64,000 nucleotides of DNA, from the NCBI GenBank assembly GCA_902612125.1, contig CACMBV010000009.1:1-64000 (forward strand). Direction: 5' to 3'. Below are positions 43,019-52,912 of this stretch, piece after piece. Positions within the stretch are counted from its first letter, which is position 1, and each line of letters begins with the position of its first letter. A model generated the notes under the pieces. The model ran no database searches. It was not told the DNA's origin and saw only the letters and a program-made list of their open reading frames with translations. Source of the stretch: an uncultured Verrucomicrobiota bacterium (lineage in GTDB: Bacteria; Verrucomicrobiota; Verrucomicrobiia; Opitutales; Seribacteraceae). Position numbers and translations under genes: made by a program.

Positions 43019-45663
43019 TGTATAAAAATAAACTGTCGGGAATTTAGTAAAGCCCAAACCAAATCTTCGGTGGTTTCCTCCCCGTGCGTTTCATATTCGG
43101 ATAGAATTCGTTCCATTTCACGACTGGTTGGCTCTCGAGTAAGCATGCTCCGGTAGATCAGGCTGATTTTTTCCTTCGGGTCATCTAATTTATTTAACTG
43201 CCGCCCGAGAACCGAGTTTGCGTTGTGAATTGCGATATCTAGAGGGCTGTTGAGCAAATATAAGGCTTGCGGAACCGATGCGTGGGAGGAGGCATTTTCA
43301 ATCACCTCCCGGTCTGACTGGCCAAAGTCACGTAAAAAATGACCCCGTTTGGCTGGCGATTCCAATTCCACAGCACGAGCCATTAATCGGACGACTTCTC
43401 GAAAGTGCCGCAGGGACAAACGTTCCTTATCCTCCCATTGCCTGCGTTCTTTTGGTTGCAAGCCGTCGGGTGCTTTTCTTGGCCTTGCACTGGATATCTG
43501 TTCATTGACCTGAGAGGTATCTTCGCTCATAGGGCCTGTCATCATTGACGAACCCATCATCATGGAGGGGATGGCCTGATTGTCCTTAAGATCGACGAAA
43601 ACCAACTCCCGATTACGGTTTTCCATATTTCGCACTTTTTGCTTTAATTCACTCGTGAGTTGTTTCGCAAGTTCATGGTTGGATTGAGCATAAGCGGAAG
43701 AGATTTGTTTTTCGAATGACTCCTGTTCCGACCGAATTGCACGGCGAAGGGCGCCGGCTTCCCGTATTCTGGGTAGCACTTCCGCTATGGGTCTTCCTTC
43801 AAGGCTGTGATAAATTGCTTTGGTTCGGGCAATGCGTTCCAATGTGCGCTTTCGGTTTGGTGCATAGGTATCGACCTGGGGAAGGATGAGGGTGGTAATT
43901 GAGTCCCAAATCTGTTCTGCACTCATCCTTTTAAGAAGTGGACCCGAGAAGTAAAATTTCATGCCAGCTGAATGATCTTCCAAGTGCATTTCACGGCGAA
44001 AAAGTTGAGTATGAAAGAGAACATTTTGAAACGCCCGAATATTGAAATTGAGATCCTGCATCAAGCTTTCAAGAAAATCGAGCAACTCAGGATGACTTAT
44101 TTCCGTTCGATCCGTCAGGTTATCCACAGGTTCAAAAAGGCCGTGGCCAAAAGTGCGTTTCCAGATCCGGTTCACAATCACCCGGGTGAAGCGGGGGTTC
44201 TCGGGAGAAGTCAGCCAATTAGCATAGGCCTTTTTTCGCTCAGTCTGATCTTCAAGATAGGGAATCTCCGGTCCAAACATGGTCCCGGGTTGAACGATAT
44301 CATGGGGAGATCCGTTTTCATACTGATAATCATGGGGAAGTTTGAGGGGCTTATCTTGGTGATGTTGGACCTGAACATTTGAAATATGGCCGTATAACAT
44401 GTTGACGGTCTGCGAGACAGGGTTGTCAAAATCAGAAGCTTTTTTCCGTGCCGCCAGCCCTTTCAAGGCGGCTTCCCTAAATTCCTCTTTTGTTAAATTG
44501 TTACGTTCCAGATAACCAGGAGCATAGTGCTGACTCAGCCAGTCATTAATCTTAGACTCATCATGAATGTGGGGAAAATCTTCGAATCCAGCCGCATTTT
44601 TATAAGCCTCAGTTTTTCTTTTTCCAAAATCCTGATAAATCCGTTGTCGATTTGACTCTTTGGTCACGCCCATTCGCACATCAAAATCATAGGTGTAAGC
44701 GGCCATCTTGAAATAGTCCATCTGTGTCCACTTATCAAAGGGATGGTCATGGCATTGGGCGCACTCCAATCGGGTGCCTAGAAAAATCCGGACGGAATTG
44801 GACATATTATCGAGTGCCATGCCTGCATCGCGCAAGTAGTAGGCAGCAGCTGGGTTGTCAAAGATCAAGCCGTGTCCGCTGACTAGTTTGTGGGCAAGTT
44901 TGTCGTAGGGGGTGTTTTCCCTTATTTGATCCTTGATCCATTCGCGGTAATAAAGAGTGTAGTCGACATTTGTGGGGATGCGCAGAAGATCAGCCCAAAA
45001 CTGATAGTGGTGAGCGACATATCCTGCATCATTGGATAGTAACTGCTGGGCAAGCAGGGAATGTTTGTTTTTTGAGTTGGAGTTGAGGAAATCATTTGCT
45101 TCCGGGATGGTGGGAATCCGGCCAATAATGGAGAGATAGATTCGGCGTACAAATTGTTCATCCGTAATCGTGGGGTTGGGTTGCAAATTTTCTTTTTCAA
45201 GGCGGTCAAAAAGAAATTCGTCGATTTTTTGGGCTGCGGGCCTAGGGTCCAAATTGCCAAATTTTGAGCCTGTTAGATGAACAAATTCCGTCTTTCCCGA
45301 GGATGGATCCTGGCTTAGGCTCCCAAAAAAATAAAAACCGAGACCCAGAGCCGTAATCACAAATGAAGGAACACCTGCAAATAGGAGGATTTTCCATGGT
45401 ATTTTTTTATCCTTCGACTTGGGTGTTGCATTCTTCTCTATTTCCGCAATTTGTGGTTTTTTAGGGGGTAAAGGCTTTTCGAGTGAAACAGGTTTTCTGG
45501 CTGGATTAAAAATACCAGGCACATCGGATAGTTTGATCCATTCCTTTCCGTCGTGGCAGGCTAAATCCGACCTCAATACCTTACCTTCCTGAAGATATCG
45601 ATTGAGTTGATTGATCGAATAGGGGCCGAAAGTTTTGCCGCTTCGATAAATAAACACTTTCAT
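43015..45663 (-). CDS. DUF1549/DUF1553 protein with N-terminal GYF_2 domain
   Basis: An 882-residue protein. Residues 1-52 are a GYF_2 domain (FIYRSGKTFGPYSINQL, EWIKLSDVP). A charged linker and one transmembrane helix (about 98-118: LLFAGVPSFVITALGLGFYFF) follow, so the N-terminus is cytoplasmic and the rest periplasmic. DUF1549 covers about 145-345 (RRIYLSIIGRIPTIPEA, LECAQCHDHPFDKW with a cysteine pair able to bind heme or metal). DUF1553 covers about 500-860 (FTRVIVNRIWKRTFGHGLFEPVD). The usual cytochrome domain at the N-terminus of this family is replaced by GYF_2 plus a membrane anchor. It precedes and overlaps DUF1501. Confidence 0.88.
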   Translation of the reverse strand: MKVFIYRSGKTFGPYSINQLNRYLQEGKVLRSDLACHDGKEWIKLSDVPGIFNPARKPVSLEKPLPPKKPQIAEIEKNATPKSKDKKIPWKILLFAGVPSFVITALGLGFYFFGSLSQDPSSGKTEFVHLTGSKFGNLDPRPAAQKIDEFLFDRLEKENLQPNPTITDEQFVRRIYLSIIGRIPTIPEANDFLNSNSKNKHSLLAQQLLSNDAGYVAHHYQFWADLLRIPTNVDYTLYYREWIKDQIRENTPYDKLAHKLVSGHGLIFDNPAAAYYLRDAGMALDNMSNSVRIFLGTRLECAQCHDHPFDKWTQMDYFKMAAYTYDFDVRMGVTKESNRQRIYQDFGKRKTEAYKNAAGFEDFPHIHDESKINDWLSQHYAPGYLERNNLTKEEFREAALKGLAARKKASDFDNPVSQTVNMLYGHISNVQVQHHQDKPLKLPHDYQYENGSPHDIVQPGTMFGPEIPYLEDQTERKKAYANWLTSPENPRFTRVIVNRIWKRTFGHGLFEPVDNLTDRTEISHPELLDFLESLMQDLNFNIRAFQNVLFHTQLFRREMHLEDHSAGMKFYFSGPLLKRMSAEQIWDSITTLILPQVDTYAPNRKRTLERIARTKAIYHSLEGRPIAEVLPRIREAGALRRAIRSEQESFEKQISSAYAQSNHELAKQLTSELKQKVRNMENRNRELVFVDLKDNQAIPSMMMGSSMMTGPMSEDTSQVNEQISSARPRKAPDGLQPKERRQWEDKERLSLRHFREVVRLMARAVELESPAKRGHFLRDFGQSDREVIENASSHASVPQALYLLNSPLDIAIHNANSVLGRQLNKLDDPKEKISLIYRSMLTREPTSREMERILSEYETHGEETTEDLVWALLNSRQFIFIQ

Positions 45664-45666
45664 GGA

Positions 45667-48030
45667 TTACGGAGAATTTAAAATTTTTTTAAGTTTTGTT
45701 ATTCTTTTATCTTTTTTGTGAAGATAATCAAGACTTGCTGAATGAGCGGCTCGTCGATCTTTCATAAGCTTCTGGAAGAGCGGATCTTCCCTCAGTAATT
45801 TCTCTCGCAAATCTTGCCTCTTTTGACTCAATTCCCTGCTTGAAGAAAAAACTTCCGGGAATCGTTTTATTTTCTCATTTTCCAGTAGATTCACTTTTTC
45901 GACCAATGCCCGATAAGCCGGGTCAGTCATGTGTAATTGTGCATGAAGATTCTGTTTAAGAATTCTATATTCTTCTTTTGGCGTTTTTTGGAGAGGAAAC
46001 TTTCCGATGCAAGATAGTATATGAGACAGGTTTTCATCCATTTCGGGGTGCCTTCCCACTTGAAAAATCTGTACATTATCAAAAGAGGCACCCGCTTGAT
46101 CCACTTGAAAGGCAAAATAAGTTCTTTCTTGCCGGATAATCGGATGTTTTGCGAATGCGATGTGATGGTGATCAAGGTGAGCGATAACTTGATCATCCAA
46201 GAACTCAAGGGTCATGACATACCATTCACCGTCCTTAAAATCATAAGCACATTCGCCGTGTCTCAGGGGATAAGGGGGGCTTGCCTGATCATGAGTAGTC
46301 TTAATAAAAAAGTGATCTTTACGAATATGAATCACGGTGTTGTATCCTCCATCGGGTCCCGTAACCAAACGAATTTCGTTTGCCCCCTCAAAGCGAAACT
46401 CAAACCGAACCAGGGCATCCTTGAAATTCGGATTCGTATAAATAAGTCGAGCATTTTCTAACTTTACTTGGTTTCTTCGAAGAATTCCATGCTTCACATC
46501 CCATTCTTTTTGAAAAGACCAATGGGGACTTATTTGCCCCTCTGAAAAATGTTCTCCCCAAACAAGGTTCCTGGTTTCGCTAAGCATGGGTCGTGACGGG
46601 ATCTTTGCTCCAATGCGGTTACGCCATCCGGTAAGTGTGTCGTACAAATCTTTAACAATGTTCTTACGGGCATCCGCTAGGTTCTTTTTTTCGGAAGGAT
46701 CCTTCTCCAAATTGAAGAGTTCGAATTGATTGGGGCTCTTGGGATTGAAATATTCGATTAATTTCCAGCAGCCTTTACGAATTGCCCCAGCTGAAACTCC
46801 CCCGAGGAAGTGAGGTTTGTCCAAAGGGTAATGCCAATAGAGGGAATCGCGGTTTGGCTGGGTGGAAGGGTTTTGCCAGGTGGCTAAAGTCGACACACCA
46901 TCGAACTTTTGTGCTGGGTTTGGCTTTATTCCGGCTGCATCCAACAAGGTGGGGTAGAAGTCGTGGTTGACCACAGGTTGCGAACAAATTTTGCCTGATG
47001 GAACCAAACCTGCGGGCCAGCGAATGATCAGGGGGACCCGGATTCCACCCTCGTATAACTGACTTTTTCCTCCTCTCAGCGGTTCGTTGCTCGTGACATT
47101 CGTTTCTCCCCCATTATCACTTGAAAAAATAAAAATGGTATTTTCAAGAAGACCGAGTGAACCGAGCTTTTTCATCAACTGTCCAACTCCATCGTCGATA
47201 CTTTCAAGCATGGCAGCAAGATGAGGGTTATGATCCTGGGCCCAATATTCACAGTTTTCTCCACTTACACTGGCATCATCGCAGAGATAGCATTTCGTCC
47301 TGCTAGCCTTCCCGGGAGGGTGTTTTTTGCGATACTTCTCAACCAAGGCAGGTCGACCATTCAGTATGGTATGAGGAGCATAATGGCTTAGGTATAAGAA
47401 GAAAGGCTTATCCTGATTCCTTTCAACGAAATCAACGGCTTCCAAATTCAAACGATCGGTTAAGTATTCTTTTCCCCCCAATCTGTTTTTTGGAAGATCG
47501 ATCCACGAGATCGGTTGAGTACGAAACACATAAGGCCAAAAATTGGCTCCATTCCCAACCCCTTTGATTTCGCTCCCGATATTCCAATCGAAACCATGAT
47601 CACTGGGCCTTACCTCAAATTGAGCATCCTGGTATTTGTACCCGGTCAGGTGCCATTTGCCGACCATACCGGTCGCATATCCATTTTCGCGAAGAATTTT
47701 GGGAAGGGTGAGCTGGCTTACCGGCAATGCATTGGAAGAGTTGGGCCGGAGGTAGTCCAAAATCCCAATGCGGGCAGGGTGTTGACCAGTTAACAAAGCA
47801 GCCCGGTAGGGGGAACAAACGGGAGCGGCGGCGTAGGCATTGGTAAAGCGGAGGCCTTCCTTGGCCATTCGATCAAGGTGGGGTGTTTCGTTGAAGGTAT
47901 TCCCGTAACAGCCCAGCTCAGCCCAGCCAAGATCATCGGCGAGAATAAAGATAATATTGGGCTTTTTTCCCTTGGTTGGAATTTGAAAAAGACAAACGGA
48001 AAGAACAAAGAATAGAAGATGGAATTTCAT
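45667..48030 (-). CDS. Exported type I sulfatase with C-terminal beta-sandwich domain
   Basis: A 787-residue protein. The ATG at 48030 overlaps the upstream glycosidase stop in ATGA and opens a signal peptide. Metal aspartates D32-D33 (FILADDLGWAE) are followed by C72 in PVCSPYRAALLTGQHPAR as the formylglycine site. Conserved blocks are MVGKWHLTG, IFIFSSDNGGET and LYEGGIRVPL. After about residue 495 a laminin-G/3-keto-disaccharide-hydrolase-like domain appears (HWSFQKEWDVKHGILRR, GEWYVMTLEF). A ~90-residue charged helical tail follows. The extra domain may bind the glycan substrate. Confidence 0.9.
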   Translation of the reverse strand: MKFHLLFFVLSVCLFQIPTKGKKPNIIFILADDLGWAELGCYGNTFNETPHLDRMAKEGLRFTNAYAAAPVCSPYRAALLTGQHPARIGILDYLRPNSSNALPVSQLTLPKILRENGYATGMVGKWHLTGYKYQDAQFEVRPSDHGFDWNIGSEIKGVGNGANFWPYVFRTQPISWIDLPKNRLGGKEYLTDRLNLEAVDFVERNQDKPFFLYLSHYAPHTILNGRPALVEKYRKKHPPGKASRTKCYLCDDASVSGENCEYWAQDHNPHLAAMLESIDDGVGQLMKKLGSLGLLENTIFIFSSDNGGETNVTSNEPLRGGKSQLYEGGIRVPLIIRWPAGLVPSGKICSQPVVNHDFYPTLLDAAGIKPNPAQKFDGVSTLATWQNPSTQPNRDSLYWHYPLDKPHFLGGVSAGAIRKGCWKLIEYFNPKSPNQFELFNLEKDPSEKKNLADARKNIVKDLYDTLTGWRNRIGAKIPSRPMLSETRNLVWGEHFSEGQISPHWSFQKEWDVKHGILRRNQVKLENARLIYTNPNFKDALVRFEFRFEGANEIRLVTGPDGGYNTVIHIRKDHFFIKTTHDQASPPYPLRHGECAYDFKDGEWYVMTLEFLDDQVIAHLDHHHIAFAKHPIIRQERTYFAFQVDQAGASFDNVQIFQVGRHPEMDENLSHILSCIGKFPLQKTPKEEYRILKQNLHAQLHMTDPAYRALVEKVNLLENEKIKRFPEVFSSSRELSQKRQDLREKLLREDPLFQKLMKDRRAAHSASLDYLHKKDKRITKLKKILNSP

Positions 48031-50357
48031 TCTAGGGGAATGGAAACAGAGCATGAACGAGAAGTGCCCGCAGAGGAAAACCGGAGAGAGTTGGGCCGAT
48101 TGGAGTCAACCTGGACAAATTTGGCTCCTTGAAAAGAAGGGCTACCGGAAGTATTTTTTTGGTCAAGCCAAACCTCAATGCTGACAGGCATGGGGCTTCC
48201 CTTCACTAATATGTTCTTACGCATACCTCCAAAGAGATCTTTTGTTCGTTCCATTTTTATGCTGGTCCATCCCGGATGGTCAGCCACGGGAACTTCCACT
48301 TCCATCCAGTCCCAACTAAGGGGTAGAGAATCCTGAACGGTGAAAATATTTCCAGGCACGGAGTAAGAAAGTCCAGCCAATCCTTCCAGAAAAAGAAGAA
48401 TTTTTCCAGCATTGAAATTTGAATACTGGTCGCCAAAAAGCTGAAGGTCCCTGCGATATGCTTCAGGGGCGACGGGGATTCCCCAGGCTTCGTGAAAGTT
48501 GTAATTTTCAAGGTGATTTAGGGTTAATTCGGATGCAATTTTAGGAAAGCCTTGTTTGAACATTCCGTCCAAAGTAAAATAAGCGGTGTCCGGGGTGTAG
48601 CCAAAAGCGAGGTCATCAGGTGATGTAAATTGTTTCATAGATTGCTTTGCCATGGCTAAGGGAAAAAACTCCCCGTAAAAACCTCGAGTCCTGTCCAAGG
48701 CCCATGCATGAATCATGCTTTCAGCATAATGACGTGGAAAGCATTGAGAACGCATGGCCCAAAAAGCATTGGTGTGAAGCTTTCCGTCTTTGGGACCCGC
48801 GAAAAAATTTTCGTGCCCATGGGTCTCCCATCTTTCGGCGAATGTGAATCGGATATGATCGGGGTCCTGCCTGACCAAATTTTTCCAGTGGTCAACATCA
48901 TCGGGAAATCCAGTCATTTTAGCCATTTTTTGCAGCACGGAAACTACCTCGAAATCGTTCATCGAAAATCCGAGAAAGCTTTTCCAAAAAACTTTTCGGA
49001 AATAACCATCGTAGCAATCCCGTAGAAATTTCAAATCATTAGTGTGTTCATAAATTTGCCAAGCTCCTAATACATGTTCGGCAAGTTCTCCACCATAAGA
49101 ACCTGAGTGCCAGGTGGTGCCCTTGTTGTCCGAAAGCAAGATAAGACCGTTTGGTAACTGACGATAGCGATTATTCCTGACGAGATGTTTCCAGGTGAGA
49201 ACATTACCATAAGCGAAACGAGCTTTGTCTCGGGTCCAGGCACCCACTTTAATTTGAAAACAGGAATCATACCTGTGAATGCCCAGGAAGTTGTTCACTG
49301 CGGTTTGGGTATGATTTTCCATTTCCCAGCCTTTTTGCACATCAATGTAATACATCAAGTAGAGGGACCAGAGATAGTAATAAATCTCTTCAAATTTTGG
49401 GTCACTGCAACGAAACTGCGGGATGCCGTTGCGTAAGAGCTGGTTCATCTCCTTTGTTTTGGATTCAAGTGATTGCTCAGCTTGCAAAACAATTTGCCTG
49501 GTCTTGGTCAGAGCCGTTTGTCGGTCATCATCCATTGCCCAGGAGACGGTAACACCATTTTTATCGCAGGGAATTTCAAATTCGTATTTTTGCTCGCCAT
49601 GCTGGCCAATTTGCGAGCTAAAGGTTTCCGAAAAGTCTTCGGAGGCAGAAAGTGCGGTAGTCATTCCTTCATAAACGCACGGACCGGTCCTCACCGGACC
49701 ATCCGGATCTGGCTTGGTCCTTACACTGCCACCTTCATGAATAAGGATGGTGTTGGTCTGTTTCTGATAGGATATTTTGGCGGTCGAAGAAACGCTATGG
49801 CGAACAAAGAAACTGTGTCCCTCGAAGCGTAGGGTTACAGGTTTGGATGAAGTGATAATGGATGCGGCGGCATCATTCTTACCGATGAATTTTTCCTCCC
49901 TAACCAGAATATCATCCAGTTCGTATTCACAAATCATCTTATCAGGTCGCCAAAGCATTCGGGATGGAACCGGGTTTTTGAATTCTCTATCTCCAACAAA
50001 CACGCTTCCATAAAGCACCCGTGTATCCTTGTAAAATTCCCAACCCATATAATCGTTGCCCACGCCCGTATTTTCAATACCTGAAACCTCGCTTCCAAGA
50101 AGTCCTGCCCCTCGACTTCGAAGGTCGTGAAAGAAAGGGTGGGTTAAGCCTATGGTTTCATCTTCGACAGGTTCCCAACTGGCATGAAAGCCACCAACAT
50201 AATAGGCAAGATTACCTGCCAAAAATCCATGCTTTTTTCCCTGAATCGACTGTTCCAGTCTTTGGCAAAAGTCCTCCGACTTTGAGGATAATTTCGGAGA
50301 AAATAAAATAAAATTTATTCCAGCAAGAACAAGGCAGACCAGATTTCCTTTGATCAC
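48027..50357 (-). CDS. Exported (alpha/alpha)6-barrel glycosidase-like protein
   Basis: About 776 residues from a GTG at 50357, chosen because it opens a signal peptide (LVCLVLAGINFILF) 16 bases after the GH127 stop; the longer TTG frame to 50411 is less likely. The N-terminal part is a beta-sandwich, and the region from about 330 is a six-hairpin toroid typical of GH63-, GH78- and GH95-like enzymes. Candidate acid-base residues lie in NHTQTAVNNFLG, WHSGSYGGELAEH and YNFHEAWGIP, but the exact family is not recognised. It sits between GH127 and a sulfatase and probably cleaves a sugar from a sulfated plant or algal glycan. Confidence 0.65.
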   Translation of the reverse strand: MIKGNLVCLVLAGINFILFSPKLSSKSEDFCQRLEQSIQGKKHGFLAGNLAYYVGGFHASWEPVEDETIGLTHPFFHDLRSRGAGLLGSEVSGIENTGVGNDYMGWEFYKDTRVLYGSVFVGDREFKNPVPSRMLWRPDKMICEYELDDILVREEKFIGKNDAAASIITSSKPVTLRFEGHSFFVRHSVSSTAKISYQKQTNTILIHEGGSVRTKPDPDGPVRTGPCVYEGMTTALSASEDFSETFSSQIGQHGEQKYEFEIPCDKNGVTVSWAMDDDRQTALTKTRQIVLQAEQSLESKTKEMNQLLRNGIPQFRCSDPKFEEIYYYLWSLYLMYYIDVQKGWEMENHTQTAVNNFLGIHRYDSCFQIKVGAWTRDKARFAYGNVLTWKHLVRNNRYRQLPNGLILLSDNKGTTWHSGSYGGELAEHVLGAWQIYEHTNDLKFLRDCYDGYFRKVFWKSFLGFSMNDFEVVSVLQKMAKMTGFPDDVDHWKNLVRQDPDHIRFTFAERWETHGHENFFAGPKDGKLHTNAFWAMRSQCFPRHYAESMIHAWALDRTRGFYGEFFPLAMAKQSMKQFTSPDDLAFGYTPDTAYFTLDGMFKQGFPKIASELTLNHLENYNFHEAWGIPVAPEAYRRDLQLFGDQYSNFNAGKILLFLEGLAGLSYSVPGNIFTVQDSLPLSWDWMEVEVPVADHPGWTSIKMERTKDLFGGMRKNILVKGSPMPVSIEVWLDQKNTSGSPSFQGAKFVQVDSNRPNSLRFSSAGTSRSCSVSIPLE

Positions 50358-50373
50358 CGTCTGTTCATGAAAC

Positions 50374-52839
50374 TTAATTTTCAAATGCCACCTTAACCTC
50401 CAAAATGCCAACAGCAGAATTTTCTTTGGGGATCATATTTATTCGAATGGCGTCGCAGGTAAGAGGCGAAGCTGGATGTACCACATTATACTGATTGGCC
50501 CGGTTGTCGTATCGATCGGTAACATAAAGTTCAAAGGGCTTCCATTGGCCATCGTTCCTGACTTCAAGCGACCATTCCTCAGGAAACTTTACATCCTGTT
50601 GGTCTTGCATCCAATAAACTCCGATGTCACGCACTTTTTTGGGTTCGGTAAATGACGCTTCAACCCACTGGCGTGTTCCCAGTTGAGGACGACTCGTCCA
50701 GCGGGGCACATCTTTTCCACTGGACCATCTTGGCTCCTTTCCATCACCAATAGCTGATTCGGTGTCGAGATCGGAAGTGTGAGATGCTTTTATGTTAGAA
50801 AAAATGCTTTCTTTGGGAAGTTTGTGGGGATCAAATACAGCAAGTTTGGAATTGCTTGGAAACCAGATGGTCATGGAACCGGGTTTACGGTTGTTCCAGG
50901 CATAATAAGGAATAAGGGAAAGATTTCTTTTTTCAGAATTTCCATCTTCAGTAAGGGCATTCGTTAGGGTTGTGGTTTTGAGAAAAGAGCCGGCTGGCAG
51001 GGTTACTTTGGAAAAACTGGCTTTTTTTATCGAAGGTTTTGAATCAAGATAAAATCGCTGGGTGGCCCCATCGTTATCGATTGATTCAGCACAGAGTACA
51101 AAGGGGCCTCTGGTGAATGCCAAACGGTTATGGTTTTCCTCCACTCTTGAATCACACTGGTTCAGTCTCAAAGGCATGGGTAATTCCAGCAGGACCTTGT
51201 CGCCTTTTTTCCACTTTCGCTCGATGGTCGCAAAACCAAATTCGGTGTTGGTGGAAATGCTTTTTCCATTTACTGAAAGTTTCCAAGTATCTTGAGACTT
51301 GGTAAGGTATTGATAAAGCTTGCCGGGTACGAACTGATTACCTGCCCAAGTGGGGATTCGCAGATGAAGCTTAAAGGAGGTGGGCTTCTGTGGATTGAGG
51401 AAAACTTCTATTCTCCCGTCGTTTGGATATTCAGTGGTTTGGGAAATTTCCAATGGAGTGCCGGCGATTTCAAGCTTGGTGGAAGTTTCGGCATACATGG
51501 CGAGGTAGAGATTTTTTTCGTCATGAGCATAGGTCATACCCTGAACTTGTGGCAGAAGCCGTGCCATGTTGCTTGGACAACAGGCAGTCCCAAACCATGG
51601 AGCCCGGCCCGCAGTTCCGTGATTAAAAGGATATTTACCATCGGCTTCCAATGGATTGACATAAAAGAAACGATTGCCTTCCAAATTTACGGCGGCCAAA
51701 ACATTATTTAGGAGGGAAACCTCGGCCACGTCGAGATACTTTGCATCTTTGTGGGCAAGGAACATTCTAAAGTTAAAGAGCACATTTCCCACTGCGGCAC
51801 AGGTTTCATTAAAAGCGTCAGCGTTGGGAAGAAGATATTTGGGACCGAACCCCTCAATGCCGTGGACGGCTCCAAGACCACCGGTTATATGCATACGGGT
51901 ATCAGTAATGTTGGCCCAAATTCGCTGAAGAGCCGCGGTGTAGGATTTTTTTTGTTTTAAACCGGCAATATCTGCCATGGCCGAGTAGAGGTAAGTTGCA
52001 CGCACAGCGTGTCCAACGGCTTCGGATTGATCTTCGACCGGCGCATGTTGCTGAGCGTATGTAGGTGACATCACGCCCTCCCCATCGGGTACATAAGTCT
52101 TTCCGCGAACCTCGAGAAATTTTTCTGCCATATTAAGATATAATTCCTTACCAGTAATTTGATAAAGCTTGACTAAGGCTAACTCCATCTCCTGATGACC
52201 GGGTGCCTGACGGATCGGTTTGCCTTTGTTGTATTTGGGGTCACCTTCAAAGAAAACTTTGTTCACGTGCTGGGCGTTTTTTTCAGCGACTTTGAGTAGT
52301 TTATCTTTACCTGTTGCAAGGTAGTAGGCAATGGCTGCCTCGTAAAGGTGACCCATATTATACAGTTCATGGCTGTGTACCACGAAAGTGTAGGGCTGGT
52401 TGCCCATCATATTTTTGTCGGAGCCAACTTTAGTGGTATGAGAAGGATAGAGGTATCCGTCTGTCTCCTGAGCCGAGGCGATTACATCCACAATTTGGTC
52501 AAATTGTGCCTCGAGTTCCGGATCATCCTGTAATTGAGCCAGATAGGCCGCTCCCTCCATCACTTTGTATAAATCAGAATCGATAAATCGATGGGGGCGG
52601 TGATCCGGAACTTCTTTGCCGTTTAAGTAATCAGCAGCAGCTTGTAAGTGGTCTACCCCCGGCTTAGTTTTTTCAAAGGCAAAGGGAACAAGCACTTTTC
52701 TTTGGGTGACTAGACGCGGCCGCCAAAAATCACTTGTCATTTCTACTTTGTGAAAAGGTACTGCCCTGATCTTTGCACCAACATTATTAATGCAAGCAGA
52801 AGCTAAAATGAACAGAATAATTAAAGGGAAAATTTTCAT
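50374..52839 (-). CDS. Exported GH127 beta-L-arabinofuranosidase-like enzyme
   Basis: A 821-residue protein from the ATG at 52839 (signal peptide IFPLIILFILASA); an ATG at 52875 adds 12 residues. The GH127 toroid is clear: DLYKVMEGAAYL, YAQQHAPVEDQSEAVGHAVR and AFNETCAAVGN, then GTACCPSNMARL. E345 and C347, with C420-C421, match the zinc-binding Glu/Cys and cysteine nucleophile set of the family. A C-terminal domain (about 680-820: DIGVYWMQDQQD, EEWSLEVRNDGQWKPF) resembles a discoidin-like carbohydrate-binding module. It should release L-arabinofuranose or a related sugar from glycans. Confidence 0.85.
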   Translation of the reverse strand: MKIFPLIILFILASACINNVGAKIRAVPFHKVEMTSDFWRPRLVTQRKVLVPFAFEKTKPGVDHLQAAADYLNGKEVPDHRPHRFIDSDLYKVMEGAAYLAQLQDDPELEAQFDQIVDVIASAQETDGYLYPSHTTKVGSDKNMMGNQPYTFVVHSHELYNMGHLYEAAIAYYLATGKDKLLKVAEKNAQHVNKVFFEGDPKYNKGKPIRQAPGHQEMELALVKLYQITGKELYLNMAEKFLEVRGKTYVPDGEGVMSPTYAQQHAPVEDQSEAVGHAVRATYLYSAMADIAGLKQKKSYTAALQRIWANITDTRMHITGGLGAVHGIEGFGPKYLLPNADAFNETCAAVGNVLFNFRMFLAHKDAKYLDVAEVSLLNNVLAAVNLEGNRFFYVNPLEADGKYPFNHGTAGRAPWFGTACCPSNMARLLPQVQGMTYAHDEKNLYLAMYAETSTKLEIAGTPLEISQTTEYPNDGRIEVFLNPQKPTSFKLHLRIPTWAGNQFVPGKLYQYLTKSQDTWKLSVNGKSISTNTEFGFATIERKWKKGDKVLLELPMPLRLNQCDSRVEENHNRLAFTRGPFVLCAESIDNDGATQRFYLDSKPSIKKASFSKVTLPAGSFLKTTTLTNALTEDGNSEKRNLSLIPYYAWNNRKPGSMTIWFPSNSKLAVFDPHKLPKESIFSNIKASHTSDLDTESAIGDGKEPRWSSGKDVPRWTSRPQLGTRQWVEASFTEPKKVRDIGVYWMQDQQDVKFPEEWSLEVRNDGQWKPFELYVTDRYDNRANQYNVVHPASPLTCDAIRINMIPKENSAVGILEVKVAFEN

Positions 52840-52912
52840 AATTGGATGAGTAGTGGCTAAAATTTTATATATCATCTATTTTGGATATATAAAATAATTT
52901 TAAGATAAAGAC

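Noticed and set aside
49473-49832. Plus-strand 119-codon frame
   Set aside because: Antisense shadow of the six-hairpin glycosidase gene.
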